From Aphanomyces cochlioides (lineage: Eukaryota; Oomycota; Saprolegniomycetes; Saprolegniales; Verrucalvaceae): DNA of 64,000 bases. Shown here piece after piece: positions 1-11,209 of the stretch (within the stretch, counting starts at the first letter, position 1; each line of letters opens with the position of its first letter). The stretch is taken from the NCBI GenBank assembly GCA_019828595.1, contig JAHQRK010000010.1, positions 1,612,001 through 1,676,000 of the forward strand. The letters are read 5' to 3'. Under the pieces are notes generated by a model, which did not search any database, was not told the origin of the DNA, and was given only the letters and a program-made list of their open reading frames with translations. Position numbers and translations under genes: made by a program.

Positions 1-689
1 GTCCATTAAGAAGATATACGGCCGACACTAATGAGGACAAAATTTGTACCAAACATGCTCCATATTATCGACATAGGCTCCCTGGTATTCTTCATTTTGT
101 CTGTCCTCATGGTGTCTGTCTTGGTTTTATGCTGCTCTTTGACCATGAATCACCTCTACATCCCTTTAAGGTTTTAGGCACGCGGTGGAAAAATACAAAA
201 GGAAAACGAATTGTAATATTCGACAACGCTTGTAATATTCATACAACTGCCATGACGAGAGAGCCATGTCTCTTTCGAAATGTGCATTTTTCGTCGACAG
301 ATTTCACTACCACAACCATGTCAATTGCTCTAGGTCGTCGCGATTTATGTACACTGACTAACTCAAACAATAGCGGCCATCGAATAGACAATTTTCCTCA
401 ATACGCGCTTCTCGCCACAGTTTTATGTGAAGTGTACAATAAATCGCTTAAACCAATCGTAAGTAGTGCTGGTTATATGAACAGAGTCAATTTTTTGCTC
501 TTCCTGAAGCACTACATGTCCGAAATAAACTCCAGACGTGTCGCTTGTGTCATTGAAGACTGCAAACGATATGGAAAAAAACACAGTGACTGGGTTGCTG
601 TAAATCATCTAATCAGTCAAATGCAGCAATGCCTATGTGATGAAGTCCCGTGCAATGACGGCCATCTTTGCCTTTTCTGCTCTTGCTAG
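1..689 (+). pseudogene. KDZ-type (Kyakuja-Dileera-Zisupton) transposase relic, 5' end outside window
   Basis: The frame is open from the left edge. It carries a CPHGV segment (about 102-116), then an HESP motif, then FDNACN at about 210-240, an REP segment, and a C-terminal SAGYMNRVNF stretch (about 466-495). This order matches what I recall of KDZ transposases (CPHG, ES, Y/FDNAC, D-FH--H--C, SYM--NF). The expected DRFHYHNH motif is present but in another frame (about 296-320), so at least two indels break the gene around 290-360. Such enzymes move DNA by a DDE-like mechanism in the nucleus. The copy is truncated by the window edge and decayed. Family assignment is from motif order only. Confidence 0.65.
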
Positions 690-1565
690 CTCGTCCCTGT
701 CATTCCTTTAACGCTTTCAATATATCTTGCATTTCATCTTTTGTGTTTCTACATTGCTCAACGTACTGTAATATTGAATGTTCCACCACAGGCTCGCGAA
801 GAGCCGAGTTGTAGTATTCTTGATTGGTTCATGCCAGCTCTTTGTTGTGGCCAAGAATATTCAATCATGCTGCTATTTCAAAGTCGCTGTACTCATCTCT
901 CACGTTGTCCATAATTTGTGTTATGTCCATCCTGCAAATTTTGTTGTTTCGATTGAGCCAGTTCTACACACTGTACAGTAATGTCGTTTGACATCTGGCG
1001 ACCACAGATGGAACAAAGTGAGCAAAAGGGGTACAGAAAAATGACCCATTTCCACACTCGATCTTTCGGCTGTATTTCAAGCCGTATTTGGCTTGCACCA
1101 CTTAAGGAACAACTAACTATATCATGCATTTGGAAATTTGAGCTATGTAGATTTCTCCAATCTAAACGTCATTTGCACGGCTGTCCGCTCTTTTGAACGG
1201 AGCACATGCTACAAACACTTCTCCGAGTTTGGTGAATTGATATGAGCCGACAAACTTGGAAAGAGGTGGTAACGATTCACAACAGAAAACACGCCATTCC
1301 GGCATGACACCAGTGGATTCATACAAGGGAGAATATCTGTCGCCAAGAGGTGGACTCGGTGGTGTTTACGGGAGGCACCGCACCTAAATCGACCGTGTAA
1401 TCACTTCCACAGCACAGCTGACGAGACAATGCTCGAATTCTTGCTGGATGGATAAGCTCTTTCCTGGGGAATGCGTATAGCTTAGAGTTGTGCCTTCGAA
1501 GAAACTAGTTTGTTTGGAGCTATAGATCCCATCACGATACGAGAGGAGGTATTTACAGAGATTTA
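690..1565. other. Intergenic, no gene recognised
   Basis: Short open frames occur on both strands, but none has a recognisable domain or a convincing start and splice structure. A cysteine-containing frame on the minus strand around 893-1129 could be part of the neighbouring KDZ-like relic, but I cannot support that. Confidence 0.4.
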
Positions 1566-2889
1566 TCATGCCTGGGGTTCAGTTGCGAGATAGCGTCGGA
1601 TTGCATGTCGAATCGAGCGTGCTGCTGGTTGTCGCAATCGTCGACTGCGATGGAAAAACGGCTGCAAGAAGGACTTATTGGTTTCTTCCCAACCTCTGAC
1701 CATGGCATTACAGTGCCGCTTCAGCTCTTCAACGACATCCTCTGCCTTGAAATTTACATTGCCCTGCTCCATGAGTTGCGAAATATTGGACTGATTGATG
1801 ATAGTTAGCTTGGTAATTTCCTTGCCTTCTTCCAGCGGTGCAAAGACACACCTAATCCAAGTCGTTCAGCCACAGAGTTTAGAGCAAAGAGTCAAACCAG
1901 CCGTTCATCTCGTCGATATGGTCGTTCCATTGTCTTGTGACTCTGATGTCATCATCTACTGTCTTCCAGACAAGCACAATGCGATTTGACTCGACAAACA
2001 ATTTCCACACAATGTTGGAGCAATAATTGATCCCATTTTGATGCTTCTGGTATCGATTATACACCGTATGGCTATCTGCGCGCTTCCAGCTCTACACAAG
2101 GATTAGTGGCTTTTTGTGAGACCACCCATACTTCGAACTCGTCTTCTGTGGCATTAGATCGGTGTCCTCCATTTACGGCACTCCATACGGCTTGGGCGAG
2201 GATTCTAAACGGCACGGCGACATTGATGCAATTGACTTCTTGGAAGCCAAGCTGTTATTGTGGTAGAGAAATCAGTTCTCCTTTAAACATTTCTTCCATC
2301 AAGTTGTAAACTCCTGCCTTGATAAACGCATTTTGCAAGCGTTTGTACTGATGGTTGGCTATGCGATGTATTGCATCAACTCTTTGCATGGTCGTCGGGA
2401 AGATTTCGAGAGTCTTCGCTAAATAACCCAGACACGTCGGGTAGAGTCTAACCAGAGGAAGGATCAAGCGTGAGGTTACAATCACGTCCATACATTCCAT
2501 CGCGGGGTCTTGCAGACGGTTCTTTTGAGGCATGCAACGTACTCTCGACGTTCTCGGATCGCAAGTCTGAGCAACCGGTTTACTTCTAGCGACTTATTCA
2601 TCTCCACCCGTTGTTGCGTGGCGGCATATTTCCAATTCGACAAGTCGATCGTGGATCCAACTGCGCGCTTTAACAAGGCTAGATGCTGCTCCAGTCGGCA
2701 TATTTCATGCTCGAGTTTTCGAACTTCGAGCCTGTTTGTGTGAACTCGGACGCGTTTGCCTTTGGCGACGTCTGCTTTCTCCTCTCCGTCTTGATTGTCT
2801 TTGAGGACGCTGCAAATACTAGCCCACATATCAGCGTCCTCTTCCCCTTCGCTTGGCAAACTCCTCGGCGGTCTCACGCTGCTTTCCAT
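1566..2889 (-). pseudogene. Family copy 1 (subtype A): coiled-coil / START-like protein, broken
   Basis: Exons on the minus strand: 2889-2494, 2447-2132, 2091-1898 and 1851-1566, all with GT-AG borders and the family's phases (0, 0, 2). Exon 1 has the DMW start motif, a basic KRVRVHTN stretch and a coiled coil ending KTPRW. Exon 2 has AIHRIANHQY and AFIKAG. Exon 3 has NRYQKH. Exon 4 has the RSRRLRQP tail. Two lesions are visible in exon 2: a one-base frameshift just before the AIHRIA motif, and an in-frame TAA at 2255-2257 inside an otherwise readable segment. I chose the start at 2889 because it lies just upstream of the conserved acidic DADMW block. Function unknown; the coil suggests dimerisation and the C-terminus a START-like fold (inference). 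Confidence 0.7.
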
Positions 2890-3662
2890 CAGGACGACGA
2901 CAAAGCACTGAAAAGCGTTACCAATGCTATTAATAGTCATCGCAAGCCAATTATTCGCATATCTGTATAAGTTTACAGAGGTACATTAGTGTGCACTTGA
3001 CCTTTGAAACGACTTTTCGATAAGCTTGCTTTCCATTTCGAGACGCAAACCGACCGACTTGTTAAGCACAATTATTTGTGAACAAATCATAATCGGAAAA
3101 TATCGTGATATATCCGTAACATTTGCCTCATCGTAGTGCAGGGAGCCTGACATTTTCAGGGGTAATAAAAATAGAAGTCACTTCAAATTTGTATGTAATA
3201 AAATATGTTAGACGTTTATGGAAACCTAACAAGAATTCGTTGGGCTGTGAGCCTGACGACAACGTTACCCAATGGAAACATGAGAAATTCACAAAATTCG
3301 TTCTCACAACTATTGAGATTAGTCTCTGTGTCGAAGTTACTTTGTTTTAAGAGACCACCATTTTGTTTTATTACTTTAAATTAAAATGAAACGTAGTGAA
3401 ACCAGTCTTTGGACTTCGTTTGACTTTGGCCGTCAAGCCAAATATGCGTCCACAAGATAGAAACATGTCACTCCGACGTGTTAATGGTGATCATAAACTA
3501 CATAAGAGTTGATACAGCTGTCATTGAGTGCATTTAATATGCTTGAACAAGCAACAACTATATAAGCATATGACACAGTCCTACAGAACTGAAGTTTTCC
3601 TACTGCAAAGTCGAGTATAGCATTGCTAGGAGTGAAACACTCACTGTTGTCTGGTACATCTA
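2890..3662. other. Intergenic, no gene recognised
   Basis: AT-rich sequence between family copy 1 and the Tc1-type element. No frame with a recognisable domain. It probably holds the promoter of copy 1 at its left end. Confidence 0.4.
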
Positions 3663-5118
3663 CGCCTTTCCTCGTCCAACTTGAGAGAAAGCCACAGTCA
3701 ACTTGATAATAAATAAGGGAATATTTAATTCAAATTTAAAAGAGACCCAATAAACGAGAACGTCGTATTCAAAGTGGGAAATGCCACATCCAACATGAGA
3801 CACCTTGGAATGGGCGGGAAGTTTAGGCGCCAAAGTGGAGATACAGTCAGTGTAAGCAGCATGCAGCCAATGAAGTCATTTTTCAATCTTCGGTGATGCA
3901 AAGGCCTGGAAATCGCACCCCAACAGACGAGGAAATGCAGAGGGTTCTCGATGCGTACAATCGGGGAGACCCCGACTGGAAGCTCATTGCGAAGCACAAC
4001 TGTGTTCCGTTGTCTACAGCTTACAAAATCATCAGCAACAATCGAGCTACATGCTTGCCCCGTGGTGGCCCGCATCAAATAAAGGTAACCGAGGAAATGA
4101 AAAATGCCTTAGAGCGTTATTTGAATGAGAATTGCATGTACACGCTAGGTCAAATGAAAATATTCCTCGAGACCGAATTCCCCAGTGTCAAAATCTCAAC
4201 TCAAACGATAAGTCGGCACTTGATCGGAATGTTATACACTGTGAAACAAACAAGAATCGAAGCAGAAGCCTGCAACAATGATGCCAACAAGGAAAAACGT
4301 CGTCGATTTGCCGAGAAACTTGTGCAGCACCAACGAAACGGAGATTACATCGTCTATTATGATGAGACAAACTACAACCTATATTGCAAGAGAAGCCAAG
4401 GACGCTCGAAGCGCGGTCAGAGAGCGACGGCAATCCTGCCATCTTCACATAGTCCAAATTTGCAGCTTCAACTTGCTGTTTCGTGAGGATGGCGTGGTTT
4501 GTCATCGCTTCTGCCGTGGAAGCATCAAAATGGACGAAAACGCTTTGTTTGTCGACACCATCTACAGCACTGTCAAGTCGTTTGAATCATGGGAAGCAAA
4601 TTACCGGAACAAGAATGTGGTGGTCGTCCTCGACAACGCGCCGGCGCACAGCCAGACCGAGACTCGTTGCGCTCCCCATGAAGACTTGGTTCTGCTTCGA
4701 CTGGGTCCTTATTCTCCGATGCTCAACCCTATCGAGTACTGCTTTAGTGTGATGAAGTCTGGGATCAAGCGCTACCTGGCCTGTCATACACAAGAGATGT
4801 TTGACCGCCGTGAATTCGCAACATTCCTTGAATCTCGAATGATGCTTCTGCCAGTGGCTGGTGAAGAGTCATTGGGGCTCATAACGAAGACGCTTGTTGT
4901 GAGAGAAGCCTTGCACTGCCAAGCCAATGTTGAGAGGGCCATTTGAATGGTGGATATGGAGTATGGGAACTGATTTTTCCTACCATATTGAATGAGAATA
5001 TTCTCACATTGAATGCATTCGTTTCATTTAATTTTGTTCATTTAGAAATGAAATAAATTCGGAAATATTTATTATCAAATTGACTGTGGCTTTCTCTCAA
5101 GTTGGACGAGCAAAGGTG
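3663..5118 (+). mobile_element. Tc1-type DNA transposon, about 1.46 kb
   Basis: Terminal inverted repeats of about 50 bp lie at 3663-3712 and 5069-5118, nearly identical across the CTCGTCCAAC and GAAAGCCACAGTC blocks. The element is flanked by TA on both sides (3661-3662 and 5119-5120), the usual Tc1/mariner target. It carries one transposase frame on the plus strand. Terminal sequence is CRCCTTTSCTCG. No host gene is visibly interrupted. Confidence 0.8.
3893..4946 (+). pseudogene. Tc1/IS630-type DDE transposase, one frameshift
   Basis: An N-terminal helix-turn-helix region is followed by an RNase-H-like DDE core. The first catalytic Asp is in YYDETNYN (about 4356), the second in VVLDNAPAH (about 4630), and the Glu in NPIEYCF (about 4730), with 33 residues between the second Asp and the Glu. 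The frame shifts once at about 4484: the first part stops at 4486, and the core continues in another frame from upstream of it. The enzyme would cut and paste the surrounding element at TA sites, but this copy cannot make a full protein as it stands. Confidence 0.8.
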
Positions 5119-5598
5119 TAGAGCTTAAAGTAATTTAATTGTCTACTTTCTTTCTGTGTTGTCGATTGTGTTGCACACATGCAACATTCACTTGACGAAA
5201 CATTGATCGTACTCATCAGTGACAGCTACACACACCTCCAACACCTCGCACTACACACGAAAAATACTACTCAGAGCCCTGCTGGTAGCTGCTTAGCTTT
5301 TGAAAGTGCTCAGACACTAGTGTAATTCATTACATAACAATTAAGTTGGATGTAGGTTGGCGAACTCGGTGCTCAGCCATCATATTCATGTCCAAGTTGT
5401 ACTTGGACATGTGCATGATGAACGAACGCAAGTCAATTTTGGCCAGTCGTGACATGAAAAGCATATTATTGGACAAAACTGAAGAGTAGTGCTCCCAGCC
5501 GATATTTTCCATTCACAAATCATTAAAACTGCTGAAGTCCACACAAAGAAGCCTGAACAGCACAAATTGGGATTGGGAAGTATCCTATTATGACACTA
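5119..5598. other. Intergenic, no gene recognised
   Basis: No frame with a recognisable domain on either strand and no evident repeat. It separates the Tc1-type element from the foldback element. Confidence 0.4.
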
Positions 5599-6383
5599 CA
5601 CCTTTTTGCGTTTAAGTCAGATCATGTTTCGATTGATTTAATCTGCTCAAAAGAATTAAGGTCAATGACATTTCAATAAACACAACTGCACTTCAATTAA
5701 ATCTCACTTCCATCAACTGCATTTATAAAAAGTCAATGTCATTTAAAGAAAGTCCACGCCATCGATGTAAGATAACATCACTTCAAAAAAAGTCAACAAC
5801 ACTTTATAGAACTTGCAACCTCCAACTCACACCTCGGGGCGGGAAACAAATCCATCATTTCTCTTAAATATCGGACACATTTGGCGCTTATTAAAACGGC
5901 CCAGATAGAAAATATAACCAAAATGAACCCTCGGGGGGAGAATATCTTTATCCTGGCTTTTAATGGTCTAAAATTTTTGTCTGGTTTCCTTCAATTAACA
6001 CAATATCATTCTATGCACCAAAGTCAGTTTGTCGATGGGGCGACGACGCTGGCTTGGTTTGGATCTTCTCTACAATCTTCCTTACGACTAACATGTAACA
6101 AATATAACTCGCCTCCTGCATGTGAGGGTCACTCAAGTTGCGCAAATTGCTTAATTTGTAGGTTGCAAGTTCTATAAAGTGTTGTTGACTTTTTTTGAAG
6201 TGATGTTGTCTTACATCGATGGCGTGGACTTTCTTTAAATGACATTGACTTTTTATAAATGCAATTGATGGAAGTGAGATTTAATTGAAGTGCAGTTGTG
6301 TTTATTGAAATGTCATTGATCTTAAATTCATTTGAGCAGATTAAATCAATCGAAACATGATCTAACTTAAACGCAAAATGGTG
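5599..6383. mobile_element. Long-arm foldback element, non-autonomous, about 785 bp
   Basis: Left arm about 5599-5825 and right arm about 6155-6383 are near-perfect inverted repeats, starting at the CACC-TTTTGCGTTTAAG terminus. TA lies immediately outside both ends (5597-5598 and 6384-6385). The loop has no transposase. The termini share CACCnTTTG with the Tc1-type element at 3663 and with the two 670-bp foldbacks, suggesting mobilisation by the same kind of transposase (inference). Confidence 0.75.
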
Positions 6384-6925
6384 TAGTACTACTCCACACC
6401 TAACAGGGTCTCCTCGGGGGGTTAACAATTGTAAAACCCCTTTCACGAAGGGGTTTACCGGTGGGGTGAGGGTCAGGCATTGCAAAAGAAAACCTGGACG
6501 AAGATTGTACGGTATGCAAACGTTAAGTGCGCAAAGCGCACTTATCATAGTAGTGTACTAATGTTGTAGGGAAATTTCCCAAGATTAAGATGTCAAGGAA
6601 GGTATTTGAAACATATGCTTTTCTGTGTTTTTAATATATTTTTGTGTGGCGTTCAGCAAAAGGTGTGTGACAAAATTTGGGTCTCTATGTGAGTGGCAAA
6701 GAAGAGTCATACGGGACTTTGTTGGATCATCGGGATGCGGTGTGAAGACAAACCTAAAGTCGGTTGTTTAAGCTCAAGCTGTCACCATGAAATTTTACCA
6801 GCCACAGACATTGTCCACGATATCTAGCGGTTTGCAATTGACGAGTGCGTCGCTCTCCACAGTGGACAGCGCAATGACAATCCGATCAGAGTCGTCGAAG
6901 TATTTCCGGATTGCGTTTGAATGAC

Positions 6926-7868
6926 TTGTCTTCGGAATTCACAGAAAAATAATCCAACTATGTATATTTCAGCCAATCAATAGTTATTAAAAGTTGTGCG
7001 GTGTTTAATTGGCCAAAAACACAAGTCATGAGACAGCGACTCTTACGTGCAAGTCTCAAATGGCAATCGAAAATGCCTTTATTGACTTCAAAAGGCAGGC
7101 AATCATCAGCATACTTGAGACTACCTTAGAGTTTAGTGTTTGTTCTAATAATAATATAAGAGCATCCCAACGGTAATTTTTATTTCTGTTTCTAATCGAA
7201 GTTACGGATAATATTTAGCAATTCATTGGGTTATCCGAAATATTTATGGTTGAAGTGGTTATTTTCCCCCAAAATAACAACTCGAAACATGAAATTGTTC
7301 GGATAACCAACATAGTTGCTAAATTTTATCCGTAAAACCGAAGTTTTGATAGAAATAGAAATTACCGTTGGGGATGCGCTCTAAGGGTGTTATATCTCTA
7401 ATATAACGATGAGTGATAAAACCACGCTAGTAGATTCCAGCCATAAGTTGAAATGAAACATCGCGTTGCGTGGCCAGAAAGAAATGGGAATACAACACTT
7501 CAACTGCTCAACGCTTCTCACTATCTTAGCTTGTTGTGCTGCACTTCTTAGCAATAGATTCTTCATCATATTGCATCTTATCTACGACTCGTCAAACGTC
7601 AGTCAAGGTCAGACTGTGTTTTGCTCCCTGGTTCTCTTGATGCTATTTTTGGGATTTTCTCGAAATGTGATTGGCTTATTTTCCCGCAGAAAAATCCTTC
7701 TGTGGATTGCATTCCATTCGCATTCCACTCAAACTTTATTTTATTTCATACAAAACGTAGTACTACAAATAATTAAATCATGAAAAGAATTTTGAGTATT
7801 TTGGAAAATACAGGACAAATTTTCTGTGGATGCATACAAACGGCAATATTTGTCAGATGTTTTCCGGA
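6926..7868. mobile_element. 943-bp insertion in exon 3 of family copy 2
   Basis: The insert splits a conserved exon. The same 7 bases, GAATGAC, stand at 6919-6925 and 7869-7875, and the exon reads through if one copy and the insert are ignored. I see no clear terminal inverted repeat. The one longer open frame (7466-7783, hydrophobic) is not recognised. It contains the MITE at 7160-7381. A 7-8 bp duplication would suit a hAT-type non-autonomous element, but this is a guess. Confidence 0.6.
7160..7381. mobile_element. Tourist/PIF-like MITE, 222 bp
   Basis: Ends read GAGCATCCCAACGGTAATTT (left) and, inverted on the right, GAGCGCATCCCC followed by the same AACGGTAATTT block. TAA flanks both sides (7157-7159 and 7382-7384), the 3-bp target typical of PIF/Harbinger elements. 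Interior blocks around GTTATCCG and TTATCCGTAA recur in the MITE at 8334-8960. No coding capacity. Confidence 0.7.
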
Positions 7869-8333
7869 GAATGACACATGATGTCTCGTTCTCGACTTAG
7901 CTGGTAGCGGTGATACATTGTGTTGCGGTCAATGCGTTCCCAATTCTAAAGGGACTAATATTTCAAATTTGAAATAGTTCATTACCTCGAATTCATTCTC
8001 GTTGGATGATGACGCTGGTATACAGATAGCATTCCAGCAGGAGCGGGCCATGGTTCTGTAATGTGCTGGAAGGTCCAGGTGGAAAATGGTCCGAACAACG
8101 AGCTGTCCATCCAAGAGAGTGAAACCATCGCCTTTGTAAGTGTCCTCCGTGAGATCAAACGCTCCTGCTTGGATGTACGCTGTTTCATGCTGTTTGTATA
8201 GCCCGTCCGCGATTCGATGGATGACATTGGTACGCTCCAGAGGATCACAAGGCAAAGTTCGATTGACAGTCGCAACTTCAGGCAGTTCCTACAAATACAA
8301 ATACAAATAAAAACTCCAGTGGAGATGCCCTAA

Positions 8334-8960
8334 GAGCATCTCCACTGGAGTTTTTATTTGTATTTTGCAGATATATTTTTCGGAACTATATGGAGTTTTC
8401 TCAGTCATGACTGCGGTCATAGTTTATTTTTGGTTGTTTTATGACCAGGATAAAATATTCTGTTTTTTCATTTTTCTTTCACAATAGGACACCGAAAATC
8501 TTGTTTTCAAGCTTAAATCAGGCATCACAAGACATGTAAACTTTGTAATGACCACTCTAGCAGTCGAGATGGCTCTCATCATGGAGCATGATAGTCTTGA
8601 CATTGGCAGGAGTGATGACGAGTGTTTGTATTAGCTTAAAATTAGTATGATGACCAGAGTTAAATATATCTCGAATATTTATTCAAAAACAGCCAATTTG
8701 GAAAATATATCTCTGATATTTATTTTCTTGGTCATGACCACAAAATTTATATTTGTACGTATTTTCAAAACTTCGGTTATACGGATAAATTTAGCAACTA
8801 TGGAAGTTATCCGAACAATTTCACGTCTCGAGTTGCTATTTTTTTCGAAATAAAAACTTTTACCACAAAATTTTCGGATAATCGGACGAGTCGCTAAAAA
8901 TTATTCGTAACTTCGATTACAAATACAAATACAGTGTAAAAACTCCGAGTGGAGATGCTC
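8334..8960. mobile_element. Tourist/PIF-like MITE, about 627 bp, in intron 1 of copy 2
   Basis: The left end GAGCATCTCCACTGGAG and the right end (inverted, GAGCATCTCCACTCGGAG) match. TAA precedes the left end (8331-8333); the right flank does not show a clean TAA. A further 40 bp immediately left (8293-8330) is an inverted copy of the same terminus, giving a near-perfect palindrome around 8331 and suggesting two adjacent or nested copies. Interior blocks resemble the 222-bp MITE at 7160. Confidence 0.65.
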
Positions 8961-9967
8961 CGATTTAACCCTGGAATGTAAGAAGTGCAGAACGCTTACA
9001 GCCCATCGAGGAGTCTTGAGAATGAGCTTTTGGAGTCGCTCGATGTATTCGCTTCGTTCTTGAATAGCAACTTGTAGGTGGAGATTTTTATGTAGAGATT
9101 TATTCTTCTCCAAGCATTGATGCATTGCAGCTCGCTGCCACTTGGACGTAATCCGTTTCGACTTGGCGGTGCGGGCTTCACGAAGTTGTGCTTCCAGTTC
9201 TCGTATCTCGGCTTGAAGCTGCTGGACTTCAAACTTTTTGGTGTGGATTCGGAACCGTTTGGGTTTTGCCGCATCAACACGACTTGGCGACGCGACGTCA
9301 GAGCTTTCAGAGCTCAAGCTATCGACAATTTCAGTCATTTGGCAAGTTGGTTTGTGAAGGAGGTCGACGACAGACTCCCAAAGAGCTGCATAATCTTTAT
9401 TGTTGCCGTCACCATGACCGAGAGTTCGTCGTTTTTCCGAGATTTGACCAATCAGACAAGCATCACACTTGCGAAGATAACAAAGGACAAGCATTGCTGG
9501 AATGCATTTTCCAAGGCTTCATACATGCGCCAATTTAAAATTGCAGGTGGACAAGGAGTTTGTTATCAAGACTTGGACGACAAGTTCAAGATCGTGGTGA
9601 CGGAGCTTTAGCTGGTCAAAATAATGATTGAAGGGAAGGGTGGGCAATGGTTTGGACAGAAATACGACCAGATTGGATTCGTTGTCGACAAAATACGCAC
9701 ACTTTGATTCACAACGCTGAGTTCCTCCTTTTCATATAGTTGTGTGAATACAACTCTGGATTGCGCCAAAGCTTACGAAGGCAACCTCACCCAGTGAGGC
9801 AACACAGACTTGAATGATGGAGGACAAGCGACGAAATCAAGAGTCTGGGTATATCATTAGCTGCCCGTGATACCGGTGGATTAATTAAAACCCTTCTTTC
9901 TTCCCCACGAGATTGTTTTAGACAGCCAAATTCGATGACATCTGCAGTATTCTTCATTTTTAAGGCG

Positions 9968-11045
9968 CCGCAAGATCATGCTGTGACTTTGTTCTTGTGG
10001 AAGTCATGGATCGCTTTTTCCACTCGTCTTTGCATAGGTAATCTATGTTGTCAAGCTCCTTCGATTAAGAATCAACTTGATGAAAACGGCATGCCTTCCC
10101 GCACAGCTTGTCGCAGTCGAAATAGCCGCTTGGCTGCACGGATGGCCTCGTCATTCAAATCATGGATGACATCATGGTTCATGAGATGTGCATTTTGAGA
10201 ATGGCCGAGAAGCGTCGCACGGGATTTTGATGGATCGTCGGGATTTGGCGTGAAGACAAGGGATTTTTGACTTCGACCTTGAGCTCCTCACTCACCAACC
10301 AGACACGTTGTCAACAATATCCCGTGGTTTGCATTTGACTCTTGCGTCATTGGAAATGCTTGCCAAGACAATGACCACTCGATTTACATCTTCATAATAC
10401 TTCCGAATCGAAATGGAATGACAGGCAATGCTTCCTTCTCGACTAAGTTTGTAGCGTTGATACACTGTATTTTGGTCGACGCGTTCCCAAGTATTCAAAA
10501 CCTCAACTTTTCATCTTTTGGTATTCATCACCTCGGCATGAGCGAGCCATGGTTCTGTATGGAGCTGGAAGATTCACATGAAAAATGGTTCCGACCTCAA
10601 GCTGCCCTTCTAGGAGAGTGAAGCCATCCCCTCTGTATGTATCTTCTGTGAAATCAAACGCCCCAGCTTGTATGTATGCCATTTCTTGCTGTGTATAGAG
10701 CTGGTCGGCGATTCTGTGAATGGAGTTGGCTCGCTCAAGTGGATCGAGTGGAAGTGTTCGATCGTCGTCGTCTGGAATTTCTGGATTTTCCTATGCAGAG
10801 AGGGTTATGATTCCTAACAACAAATTCATCATCGTACTGCCCATCGGGGTGCTTTAAGCATAATTTTCTGAAGCCTCTCGATGTAGTCTCTTCGCTCGTG
10901 AACTGCGACTTGTAAGTGGAGATTGTTCTGCAATGCCTTATTTTCCTGAACACACTGAATGATCGCAGCCCGTGCTTCTCGCAGTTGTGCTTCGAGATCT
11001 CTAATCTCTTCTTCAAGCGCCTGAACTTCATGTTTGAAGTTCTAT
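9968..11045 (-). pseudogene. Family copy 3 (subtype A), 5'-truncated
   Basis: Only the second half of exon 1 remains (11045 to about 10833: EVQALEEEIRDLEAQL, then the coil ending APRWA); a TAG and unrelated sequence lie directly upstream. Exon 2 is about 10798-10502 (NPEIPDDDD, ANSIHRIAD, AYIQAGAFD). Exon 3 is about 10498-10300 (WERVDQNTVYQRY, SIRKYYED). Exon 4 (VFTPNPDDPSKSRATLLGHS) has no AG acceptor at its border. It stops early at MPFSSS, with the usual tail in a different frame. Clearly non-functional. Confidence 0.7.
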
Positions 11046-11209
11046 GCACTTGATGGACGTTGATAAAAAAGTATGATGCCGATGGTAGTCACCATCTAGA
11101 ATAGCAATCTGCTCCTGTTTGATTTAAATAAACGAGACGTTGTCAGTGATTTACTCGTCTAGCAATGATAGTAACGAAGTTTTGTGGATAGAGTAAATCA
11201 TTGAGTAGG

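Larger units (their letters stand above)
6590..9494 (-). pseudogene. Family copy 2 (subtype A), interrupted and truncated
   Basis: Exon 1 runs about 9494-9000, with a FRIHTKKFEVQQL stretch, a coiled coil and KTPRW. Exon 2 is 8288-7986 (CDPLERTNVIHRIAD, AYIQAGAFD). Exon 3 starts at 7945 (NWERIDRNTMYHRY) but breaks at 7869. Its second half (SNAIRKYF to VCGW) resumes at 6925 and ends at 6799. The 943 bp between are an insertion flanked by a GAATGAC repeat. Exon 4 starts at 6753 (VFTPHPDDP) and loses family similarity after about 30 codons. Intron 1 (8999-8289) is swollen to about 710 bp by MITE sequence. The start codon is uncertain. Confidence 0.7.

Noticed and set aside
7466..7783. 105-codon plus-strand frame with hydrophobic stretches
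   Set aside because: It lies inside the insertion in copy 2, has no recognisable domain and biased hydrophobic composition typical of AT-rich chance frames.
9117..9611. 164-codon plus-strand frame
   Set aside because: It is the complement of exon 1 of family copy 2, whose coil motifs are clear on the other strand.
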